A DNA stretch of 64,000 bases from Temnothorax longispinosus (lineage: Eukaryota > Arthropoda > Insecta > Hymenoptera > Formicidae): assembly GCF_030848805.1 (NCBI RefSeq), contig NC_092361.1:6386001-6450000 (forward strand), written 5' to 3'. The notes beneath the pieces were generated by a model that was given only the letters and a program-made list of their open reading frames with translations, made no database searches and was not told where the DNA came from. Both the position numbers and the translations under genes were made by a program. Below are positions 9,763 through 22,371 of this stretch, in pieces. Within the stretch, counting starts at the first letter, position 1. Each line of letters starts with the position of its first letter.

Positions 9763-12700
9763 CTGCAAGCACATTTAGATTTTTCCGATTGGAAAACGTT
9801 TTTAATGGTTTTTAAAAATTACAAGGATGAAAAGATGAAGTTTCAAGTCCATATTTATAGTCGTGTTTCTGTCAAAAAACTCATCTGAAGTGAGTTTTGG
9901 TTCATAGGTGACTTGAAAAGAGATTGAGTTTATTAATGTTAACCATGTTAACATAATAATTATAAATACAGTCTCAGTCGATCTCTAATCAAAATATAAC
10001 TATTGAACCGTCCACGTCTCAAGATATAAAACGCAATTTTGAGTATCTCACCTGATACACTCTTGAGACGAGATCTGAGTAACGACTATAAATACGGGCT
10101 TTAGTGTGCCTCGTAAAATTATACGGCAGAACTACATTATACATATAATGAAAAAAATAGGTGGAAAAAAAATTTTATTCTTTTAACTATATAATTTTTA
10201 GAATTTTTATGATTATATTCACACAAACACTTTTGTTCGAGAAAATATATTCGTATCAAGTTTTAAAGAACCTTTGAAATTGTCCTTGCCATTTTTTTCC
10301 TTTAATTTGCTCGGCTGTTGCAGAGAAAAAAAAATGCAGGGAAGGAAACGGGACGCTCTGTATTTGCATAATCGCTGCCTCGACCATTTTTCTAAATTAC
10401 TTTGAACCTGCTACTAGTTCTCAGCACCTCGAAATGTCCCGGGGTAGCCAAGTACATCCCGAGCCGAGGTAACTCCCGGCGGTGTCATATAGTCGTATAT
10501 GACCACCCCAGAAACTACGTGAATTATTCCGCGAGCGATCCCCGCGGCTCTGAGATACGAGACGCGACGGCGCGGCCGAGAGGTCGGTCCTCGACTACTC
10601 ACCTGGGAGGCATTGCTCGCGCACGCTGTTGCACTCTGACCTGCTGTTCCCTCGGGATCGAGGTAGCATCTCTGGATTGTTGTCGTTGTTGCTGATATTG
10701 ATATTGATACTGCGAACCACGATCGCTTAGCGCCAGCTGCGTCAGATACTCGCGAAACTCAGGCTGGCTGGCCAAGAGTTCGCGTCGCGCTTGAATACTC
10801 GAAGTCGGGTTAGACGTCGTCGTCGAGTCGGACCATGGTGGCGGAGGAGTGTGCGAGCGTGACATCATCGCGTAATATTCCTCATACGTCGGTGGCCGAC
10901 CGGTCTGCAAATAATAAATAATGTAATTAATAAAGAAAAGATATAAGATAAAATACCTAGTATATAGCATACAAACACGTATACAGAGAGAGAAAGAGTA
11001 CACAATAAATTATTTTTATAATTTACAATTTTTGCAAATTTTTTACGTTTACAAGTAATTCTTTTTTATTATCTTATATTTTAAACCACATTTTAAAACA
11101 CCGTACCATAGTACAACAACGCAAAGTTTTAAACAAAAAATATGTTACATGAAAAATGCATTTGTCGCAACTCCAAAAAAAAAAGAATTTTTTAAATTGC
11201 GCTGTACGTGGGAAGGTGTTTGCGACGGTTTCACATAAAACCTGCTTTTGAGATAAGTAACCAGTGCTAGATCCGATATACAAATATGTTCTACAAATAG
11301 AAAGTACCATTTGTTATGCCTGCTTCTTGGCTTCTAATAAGTCTATTGTTTCATGTTTAAAAATATTGTTGTTAATTAATTCTGTTAATTAATCAAATTT
11401 TACCTAATTAAAGATTAATTAACAGAATTAATTAACAGTAACTTCAGAAATCTCCCACTGCTCGCGAGACCACATTAGGGTCACGTTACTCTAGCCGCAA
11501 CTCCAATTCCCAGGTTGTAGTTACTTACCATTATGTTTGCATGGCTGTGGTTTCGATACCTGATCTTTGGTGTCGCGTTTCAGATATAAAACGATTTGTG
11601 AAATAAACTGCAGTTGCAATCCATTTTAGTTCAAGGAAAATAATGAACTTTGCTATCGCCTGATATATATCCCCTTGAACGGCTCGATTTCTTTGATGTA
11701 ATAATTTTATAGAGCATCTGTGATAATATAAGTGCAGCTAATCATCCTTGAACGACAATAATGAGAATAATCGTGTCCGGAAGTTGTGCAATTTGTTGTT
11801 ACTAATTATAAAAACTTTTATAATTTAATCGCATTAACTCATAAATGCAAGCTCGAGTAACGAAGTTAGCCATGTAAATCAGTTCCACATTTTTCAATGT
11901 CCATTATCTCGCGCTGAAAATTATAATAAAGCCGCGAACTGTTTTTTAATGTTCTCCTTGAACCAACCGCGGTTTTCAGCCACGGCGTAAAACGCCGCGG
12001 AAAAACTTCTCTCGTTTTTCACCGGGCCGACTTGCCTCGCATATTATATCGTAAAAGCTCGCGGGAGCTTGCATACGCCCTCTCCTTTTGCATTTCCCGC
12101 AAAAGGTGTCGACGCTCGTTTAATCATCTAATTGTCGCATAATGCTGTTGTATTTAATATTAACTTTATTTTATTAACGTTTTGTGCAGAAATGACTTTC
12201 GCAGTTTTCCGCATCCGCATATAATATATTTTATATTTAACGTTTTATATAAAGAATAATTTTATAATTAAAAATTACCTTCTCCCCAAAAGACTAAAAA
12301 TGAACATATATAAGCGGTCGCAAAAATGTATCTTTTAAATTTCTCTCTGTATTTATCTATGATAAAAGTATTAAATATGAAATTTTATACTTTAATTTTT
12401 AAATAAAAAACCCAAAAATATTAAGTACAACCTAATTATGTAAGAATATCTTGATGTAAGAATAACAATAAAGCGAGAAATATTAAAATGAAAAGTAGTT
12501 TTTAATAAGAAAGACTAGAAAGTCTATGGCCGATATTCATAGTCTGTTCTTATTTTAAGACCGTCTTAAGATGCTAATACAGCTCTATGATTGATTCATA
12601 ATATCTTAAGATTGTACTTAAGACGGTCTTATATATAAGATCTAACTATGAATACCGGCCTATGAAATATTGTACGATCTTATTAAATACTTTCAACATT

Positions 12701-13999
12701 TTATCGACCTTATTAGCTCGAGAAAAAAGTAGAGTTAATTTAATAATCAAGAAAATATTTTATATACAGGGTTGAGTCTGTAACGTGGAAGGGATGAAAA
12801 TTTAAATGGGAAAAAATAGTACGGTTATCTATATATGCATGGCAACATAGATGTCATCTGTAAATGGAAACATACGATGCACTCCTTCATCCTCGCGAAT
12901 GTACGCTCTATCGAACATCATGGAAACTTGGGCTATAAATATGTATTACATCGCAAGAGATATTTTATGCTTTCTGAAAATGAAGCATATCGAGAAAGTT
13001 GCCGGTATGCCAGTGGCCTAGCTGCGTTTCGATTCAAGAATCATAATGAAACCTCGAGTACATCGCCAGCAAATTGATCGAAAAATTTTTCTTTCTGGTA
13101 GCTCAGAAATTTCTCTTGGTCTAGCCGCGAAAATATTCGATATACGAGAATAAAAGAGTTATGAGGCAGAATAAAACCGCGACGAGAATCAGAAGTCCAA
13201 CATCGAGTTCTCCGATCGCTTTTGTCGTCGAATCGAGTCAGCCAGGACTTTTCGATTCTCGCGATCTTCGCTCTTGACGAAGTCAACCGCCGGCAACCAC
13301 GGCTCTCTACTCGACGATGAGGAAGAGTAAAATTGAATTTCGGGATTATTATCTTGTGATTCCATTTTCCAGCGTGAGACGAGCGTGGTCGCCCTCGGGC
13401 GTTCGTTTAAGAGGATCGCCCAGAGCCCCGTGGTTGCATTTTTCCGTCCGCGGTAGCTTCGCTCCGGGATGATTATGTTTCTCGAAAATGCTGTCTGTGC
13501 AAGAATCTCGGCGAAATTGTCTCAAGTTCCGCATATGATGCGCGCAATTTTTTTTTATGCATCGGTCTTGAGACATACAAACGTACAGTTTTGTTTATAA
13601 TTTTTCCGATTTTAATTTGTATTTATCATGCAAGAACTATTAATTACTTACCATATCTTTCTTAGTTTTAAAAATTGTTAATTGACAAAGAGAAATATAA
13701 TGTTTTTTTTTCCTATCTATTCTTGGAACGATTCTCTTAGATTACATGTGCGAAATGCGGTAGCGAGAAATTTTCCCTACGAGGGTAAATATTATAGATC
13801 TTTTTCATCATCGCTGCTTGACTGGCAATTTTCACTTCTCATTTTCGTTTCATGCGATCTCTTTATTGTATCGTAACTCTCCCCCGTACTAATTTTCGCT
13901 CGTCTCGTTTCTCCTCCCTTTCGCAGGCTGTACCAATTTAATCCACTCCTACCTAGTTGGTTTTATTTTTCCATTACTTTTATATTCTCTCTTTCATCC

Positions 14000-14030
<31 letters not shown>

Positions 14031-17000
14031 AATCTCTCGGTCTTTCGGCCTTTTGCAGCCGTGACCAACCCTCGGTCCCTTCATCATTTGTACCACTCGT
14101 ATCATTTGCGGACTAACTTACGTGGTGAAATTAATATGCGAGAGCAGCTCGCGAGAATATATCTGACATTCTATAAGCAGAGCAGCTCCATGAAGCACCG
14201 TAGTATTACACGTCACCTCTCCACCTAAATATTCAAAACCGCCGTTCTTTAATGTAAATACTCCATGTCGCAATGAAGGCAATTTAACCGCGGCTTCTCA
14301 CCCACGTCAACATATTGCGGGATGAAATTTTCAGTCTGTCGATATGACGCCGCGTCTGCAACAAGTCGACGTAGTCAGAAATATAGAATTCAGTCAGAAA
14401 CCTATTATCTAATATCCAGCACTGTCGCGTATTCGGTCAATAATTAATTCCCAATCGGAATCGATGCTCCAAAGTTCTCGGAATTTTCATCACGATATCT
14501 CGCGATAGCTGAGGAAACTTCATTGGTGAAGGGTGACTCGTAAGACCGAGTTTTCCCGGAAGTACGTAGGGATGATAACATGTCAGTTTCCCCGGTAATT
14601 GCTGTAAGCTGAATCACGCGCTCGTTCGCTCGCTAAAGGACATCCTCGTCCCACGCGGCATCGTCCGAAGGAATCTCTCTGCACCTTCCCGTGAGGGGAT
14701 TCCTGACAAATGGTTGACTCCCGTGGGCACAATGTAGCTCCGCGGCCTCCCGGGAAAATAGTACAGGCAAGGCTGTTATTCAAATTAGAAGGCGCGAGTG
14801 CCTCGTGCGCTTGCAAGCTCATGAATGGAAACAGCTACTAAAGAACTCCGCGAAGTAAGCTCGAGGGCTCTCAAGAGGAAAGCCTACTGGTAACTCTTTT
14901 TCTTCATTCCAGAGCGAGACCGGGGAATATACAGAATGTAAATTTTTTCAATGGTTGTTCGGACAAAACCTATTATACTTGACCGTTATCACGCTTTAAT
15001 TTCTTGCGTTCGGCCGACTTTTGAAAATAAGATATTGGAGTCTTAGAAAACCATCCTAGACGTGCGCGAAATTCATTTCGCTAATATTGTTTTGGACAAA
15101 GGCACTGATGTTTAAATTAATCGCAAAAATGCATAGAAAGTACTAGGCAGTGTGAGCAACGAAAAGATTCTAAAATGCTTTAAAAGATATCCCTCGCGAC
15201 ACATATAAAGTAGCTTTTCCGAGAAAAATCTAGGAGAAAATAATGTTCTTCTCTTCATATAAACGATCTAAGACCATAGCGGTCATGGGTCGGCTAATGA
15301 GCGACTATATTCTCTCTCTCTCTCTCTCTCTCTCTCGCTCTCTGTCTCTCTTCTATGAGATATATAACCCACAATTACGGTCTCGAGAATGTTTTTCCGA
15401 GGTCTTCTTTTATCAGGCCGCACAATTTAGCCGTGCGTACCGTAGTGAGCTTCCCCGGGATAGTTTTGCATTTCATACGAGCACTTTTCGAGCTTGCGCT
15501 TGCTCGCTCGGGCACAACTGCTGCTCGACGTTTCAGTCCAAGAACAATTTCAACCCTCTTTTGCGATCTCCTTTGACGACCTCTTCATTTTAAAGCAACT
15601 AAGTGCAAACGGAGCCTTCTCGTTATCACGACACACAAGAAGCCGGTTTCTTTTATTTATCACCGCGATTATTCCTTGACCTCGAGCTTCTTTTTTAACA
15701 TACACCAGTGTCATTAGGACAAATTCAGAGTAAAAGATGGTTTTATTCAATAAATGATGCTCTAGCATAAAGATGAATGAATATCCAGGAGTTCAACAAA
15801 ATTATATTAATGATCTTTATATCGAAAAATAAATCATTGAATTATATAGCAACGTGAATGCGATTATCTCTTTTCTGGCAGATTATCTGTCCGTTGATAA
15901 GAATTGCATTGTACTGCAAAAGTTTCGAAAACGAGAAGTATCATGAATTTCAACACCGATTTTTCACCGGGAAACATCGACTTTCCGGTGGTGACGATGA
16001 CAGCAACTACTATAGGATAACACGGCAGAAGAATTTATGTTTTAGTCGGCGCCGGAGAACTATACGCGACGGAATTGGGCGGTCAACCGGATTAGAATGG
16101 TCCTCGAGTTAAGAAGCTGTACATTGAATTTGCCTTCCTCTCTCTTCTACCTTGCTATTTCTGTCCTAGTCGCTCGCTTCGATAAAGCGATTCCTCTTTG
16201 AGACGGCGAATCTCTTCGGAGGAACGTGACCAAACTCGAACAATTGGGTCGCCGAGCATGCTGAAATTTAATGTACAAGCTGTGAATCGAACGGTGCATA
16301 GAAGTTTAATTGCATTTTCTATCATTATATTACTGCAAACGTATTCATATTGACGTTATTGTTGATTGCTCATTTTTATTTCTCACAGATGTTAGGATAT
16401 AATTTAATTTAAATGCAATAAGGCATGTGTCATATAAATTGAAATGCTTATTATTGGCTATACATTTAGAGTCAGACGAAACAATCGTAAAACAAATTCT
16501 TGACTAATAATTTGCCTTGCTTTTTCATACTTAAATAAATTGCGGAACATATAATCATAGAAATATTAAACTTGTTTTCTAGTTGTTCCATCTTTTTCGA
16601 ACAAAACGTATCAATAACAGATATAAGGAATTTATTTTAAATTCAGCATTACTTGGATATTGCTTGGAGTTTTACCGGAATAATACAGATGGAATAATAG
16701 GCAAACTTTGATATTTGAGAAAATCTTGAAAATAGCCGCATTCTTCATAAGCTGATATGTGACCTCACGCCGAAATATATCGAAATAGTCTAACGAAGAC
16801 TTTCTACATAAAGAGGATTTGTCGGTGAAATTTAATTCACGGATTTCATTAACGGGCAATCAGGTTTTTTATATGAGCAGCACTGCAGCTGGATTGATAT
16901 TTCCGGTCTGTGAGTTTCCTAAACAGATGCATGTTAATACTCGAAAGCTCGAACAAAGTTTTCTTATTGCGTCGTCGTTACGGATCGATATCGCTCGCAA

Positions 17001-20000
17001 AAACTTGTAGTGTAGACATAATATAACACATTTTTGTAATATTGTAATACATTGTTCACATCAATATAAAAACTGTATAAGACAATCAAAGATTCAAAAT
17101 TTTGAATATTTTGAAATTAAACTTCGGAATTGTTGCGTAAATTTGGACCGCGATAATTTTAGACCGATCATAGACACATGCGCAGATTGGTTGGAAAACG
17201 AAAGATGTAAAAGATGTTTCAACGTCATATACCCTTCCGCGTAATGAAAACATAAATCCTGACGGTATCATCATCAGTTACGTCGTACAATAAATTCTGC
17301 GAATATTATTTAATATTTCCGCGTGTGTACGTAAAACATACGTAAGATGTATGTATAATGGCATGAGATATGAGCTGCCAACACGTTGTATGCACAATTT
17401 GTGCGAGACGATAAACAGACTTTCGAAATAGTCTGACAAGCTTTCCGTAACTTATTCCGAATCTATCTCGTACAATCGCCGAACCGGCCATTAAATCTAA
17501 ATTCAAATATTATGCGATGTTACGCTCGCATTATCAGGAACGTAAAATATGTATACACGCATGTTCACTTTATTTATAATAATTAAACTGTAAACTGGAC
17601 CAGCATTAACCGTAAGCTGCTGATGTCATAAATATATCAAAATATTTGCGCTTATTGTGAATATCTTGTTATTTCCGGTGATCAATAAGAAGAAATAACG
17701 ATATCAATGCTCGTCATTATAAAAATTACACAATATTGTATAACAGAATAATATTGTAACTCAATATCTTATTATCTCTATCGTATTATCTTTTATACAC
17801 GTCAACAGATGTGTATGCACGAGGATATTGATATGCAATCAAATAAACACATTTAGATTCTTTTACATATACATATAAAATTGCATTTTCTTGAAAACTG
17901 TGCGAATTACAAAAATGTATTCTATATTTTCAGTTCGTTCTTTTTTTTCGCCTCGCTTGCGGTTGCGTCGCAATGTACTAATGTACTAAATACGTTGTCA
18001 TGTTTAAGATCATTTTCTCTTTTTCACGAAAATTACGTGATCAATCTCGTAAAAGCTTGGTAACCGCAATTCTTGTAATATTGCAGGATCGCGCTGCATC
18101 CGCGAAATGGCTGTGAGATTTATACCGACGTCCTGCGATAGTCATACGATCGTCGGCTAATCAACATCGGCTGATTAGTAATTACTAATAGCGCATTTAA
18201 AGGCCCACAAAAGTCCAATTTGTGATTCCACCGATCGATTACAATATTCCAGTCTGGACGCGCCTCATTTCGATTATCGATCTTCAGGACGCTTCGGGGG
18301 GTGGTGGCTGATTGTTAGATCGCTGCCAATTTCCTCGTCATCTGCTCGTCACGAAATTGCGCTGCGGAATACAAATCAAATGACGGACGGCATTCCTGGC
18401 AAGAGCTATCGCGACCGCGGTACCCGCAGCATGGAGCGATAATTCGTTTCGATAACTCGAGATATTATGTGATTGAATAACCGGCTTTATCGGGCGGAAC
18501 CAGCCGTAGCGTACCGATATATCGTCGTTGATTCGTTGCATGTGTCGCGACCGGATCGTTGTACATCAGCGCGCCAGCATGGAGTACAAAGTATCTACGA
18601 TTGCGGGAATTAATATTCCGGTTGTACCATTTAAAGCACGCGGGAGACGATGACAATTTGTAACTATTGTCCAACCAGCTGTTATTGCTTTACGAGCGTT
18701 ACGCTCTTACAAATGACCGAATGCCGATTGTGGCCATTGTAGAATATTGACCGCGCCGTCGGGAACTGCCGTCCGCCTGGGCTGCACTGAAACTTCATTG
18801 TGCAAACGGTAACTGCGCAATATTATCTTCGTTGAAATAACAACTCGTCGGAAAGGCAGTTTGTAGGGAAGTAATAACATAGAATTATTTATTAAGCCAG
18901 TTCTCTCTCCGAGATAGACGTGGTCCGGTATTGTTACATTCAGGATGCCATGCCGCTTCGAACGGCAACGCCCGACGATTTTGCAGAAGGGTTTCTTAAA
19001 ACGCTCAACAGCGCGAGTTGCAACTCGAATAACCAGGTCTATACATAACGCAGATCAACGACCGGAGAAGTAGATTATAACACTGATTGACGGTACGATC
19101 ACTAGTATACTTATTTAACAATAAGTCAAGGAATTTCATTTCAGTTATTTGGAACCGTGTAGAATTTTAAGATAGGAGAGACGAGAAATAGAGAATAGGT
19201 TTAACTAAAATAAAATGGTCGTAGTAAGCACGGATTAATGTTGAGTTTAAATTTTAATTTATAAAGATGCTATATTATTACGTTATTATTACCTAAATTA
19301 AATTTAAATTAGGAGATTTTAATTCGTTGCTTTTGGTATTTTGTCGTATGCGTGTTTAATTTCATGAAAATTAGCTCGGATGTTACGAGTTAAATTATTA
19401 TAAAGTAATTTACTATTGAATTTAGCTCCAGGCTGGAACGTTGTGGGAAACGTAGCAATATCATTAGCGCGGCTCTTCTCTTATTTACTCGATATCAACG
19501 TAAACTGGAAAAAGAGTCATATAACAGACAATAAAATAAATTGCGGCGAAATCTTACCTGCCACGTTTTTGCAACCGCGACGTCGTACGTTGGCGGCGGC
19601 GACGTCATAGACGGAATAGCGGCGTAAAGAGGTTGCGATCGGTTCTGCGAATTCGACCGACTCGTGCCGATCTCGCTGATACTCACACTCGGCGTGTCCG
19701 GTATGGTGGCATACAGCGCTTCCTCTATATGGTTCTCACGAATCCCACCGCCGAGGATACTCGAACCCGAATCTGCCGAGAGAGAATGCCATCAGAAACA
19801 AAAATACAACATTCTTTATCTCTCTTTCCTTGTAACTTTCGTGCATCACATATTATCTACGTATTTTATATTTATATTTTACTATCTGGCTACTTCGGAA
19901 AAAATATACTCTAGAGCATAATAAATATTCCAGAATAAATTCTTTCGACATCAGAATAATATTAACGAAGTCCGTGCGGACTAACCGATGTAAGTGTAAT

Positions 20001-20510
20001 GCGATTCGGCTCTATCGGCGCTTCGAGTCCTCCGCGAGTGATTGAGCCGCTTCTCGTGCTTGCTGTTCTTTATTGTAGATCTCGTGGATTCCGTCACCGC
20101 GCTGCTGCTTCCGGTCTCGCTTGATGTTCGAGTCTTCGATACCCGCGCGTCATCGGGTTGCTTCCGCGAGTCCTTGCCCTCCGACTTGTTGCCCTTCGTC
20201 TTAGGCAGGAGGATGGTCAGCTTTCCCATGACAATCGAACTGTTTCGTGACTTGGACAGGTCCGTGGTCACGCCACAGGCACATACCTTCTCGTTAGGCA
20301 TCCTGGAAAAATGCAAGTAACATTTAACAAAAAATTTTTTCAATTTATCCTTGCGGAGTAGTGACAATTAGTGAGGATATTATGGACGTGTTCAGAGACG
20401 TGCTCACAGACGAGCTACAGCCCGATGTTGGTTGTTCTTCGAAAAAAGAAATATCTTACACAAGTCTATTAAAGTCGCGCGAGAATAATATTACGGCAAG
20501 AAAGAAAGAG

Positions 20511-20558
<48 letters not shown>

Positions 20559-21296
20559 AGAATATATCAGAATAAAATTCATGAAATACCTCGTCAAGTA
20601 TTCACTTTTCGAGAATCTCATTTTAATGCTACTACACACAGAGCACTGCGAAAGATTAATTTATATTAAAAAATTATACGGTTTCATAAATAACGTAAGT
20701 CCACTGGGACTTAATGACGTCGAGATTCGTAACGTTCCCTCGCAATCCGTTACAGCCGGCGCGCACTACGCCCAAACAACGTTATCGACCTCGTGCGCCG
20801 CGCGCTATTATTAACGATCCTATAATGGCCCTTAATTGGAATCACTTCGTAACGTTTATTCGCAATAGCGCCCCGCTCAGCATCGGTTCTCGCGTAATAA
20901 ACGCGATTATGCGAGTTCGGAACATATTCGTCGGGAAAAAAGAGCGTGGCGAAACTTTTAACGGGTTCCCTCAACAAGATTCGATTGACAAATTGGATTG
21001 TAGAAATTTCCACGGCTCTTTGACTCGCAGATCGTACAGTGCAGCTATACAAAATTATCGCCGGTAAAAGGATGAAGTAATTAAGAATCAAATCTCGGGA
21101 TGGGTCTAAACTTCAAGACGCGGTCGCCGCTACATCCAAAAGAATCAGCATGCCTATCATATTCTCTGCATGCGCATTTATTTGGATCATTCCGTGCGCG
21201 GAATCTTTAATATCGCGATCCAATTCGAACTTTTCGGAATAAATCATCGATCTGCCAAATTTTACGATGAGACCCAGAGCGGAGGCTGCTATTTCT

Positions 21297-21337
<41 letters not shown>

Positions 21338-22314
21338 AAAGAGGGAGAGAGTAAAGTCAATTCTTTTTATTTGACTTTTACCAAAGCGAAAGAAGAAAAG
21401 GAGGCAGGATGGTCCCTTAATTCCCGAGAAAATCTTATTCTCCGCACATTTGGAAAGTCACTTCTGAGAGAACGAAGTCAAGCCAGTTCGCGTCGGATCG
21501 CACAATCCCGTTTTATATCGTCGAAATGAACAATGCCTCTCAGTATCCTCATCGGATTTCATCCTCGAGCACTCTTATCCTCTCAAGATTAAAAGGACCG
21601 TCGCCTTCGCGTTTATTATCCTTCCGTCGTTTCTCCCCTAAACCACTTTCAACGAAGTACTCGATTTAATCCCGTACTTTCGCGTCGGACTATCATCGGT
21701 ATCCATCCAGAGGTCAAATGAAATGTTTTATAATGTATACCGTAGTCTATTAACAGTTATATGAGAACATTTATATAAATTCGATAAAAACGGAATAAGA
21801 GAGGTAGGTATACAAAGATTGCAACAAACAGAAAGCATCAGAACAGACGAGCCATTTCAGGCTGGCGAGGATTTTATTAGTTATTGTGTGTAATATGACT
21901 AACTACAGGTACAGGCATGATGTGATAATAGACTCGCTTTGACATTCGAGGCGCGTGCAAACATCCCGAGAATGCGTTCGCGCCTGGCAAAGTGACGCCC
22001 CGAGATAATTTCGGTTCTCACCCGGGTTCGGGTCGGGAGGGCCGGGAAGGACGAGCACGAGGCCAGGGCAGGGGAATCGCTACATGGAAATTGAATTACG
22101 TGCCCTGCTGCGAAATGAGCTGCCAGGGACCTTGGTTAGTTTCGACGACAAACTGCTCACTACAGTACGCAGACCTGCCCATTACTCATCCCGCTAGCAA
22201 GACGAAGCTCCTTCCATGCCTGACTTTAGACATATATCCAGAGCTTGGTTCCCCAAAGGTACCGCTTGCTCGCCAGGACAACTGTTTGGAATAAACCAAG
22301 AATACAAGGGGGGG

Positions 22315-22371
<57 letters not shown>

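Larger units (their letters stand above)
10905..19557 (-). other. Intron 6 of the minus-strand gene
   Basis: About 8.65 kb bounded by TGGCAG|GTAAGA and TTATTTGCAG|. It carries a perfect palindromic repeat (11371-11436), a MITE (12528-12660) and two CT microsatellites (14003-14030 and 15311-15350). Open frames such as 14583-14822 and 15243-15593 lack supporting splice signals and are taken as chance. Confidence 0.6.
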
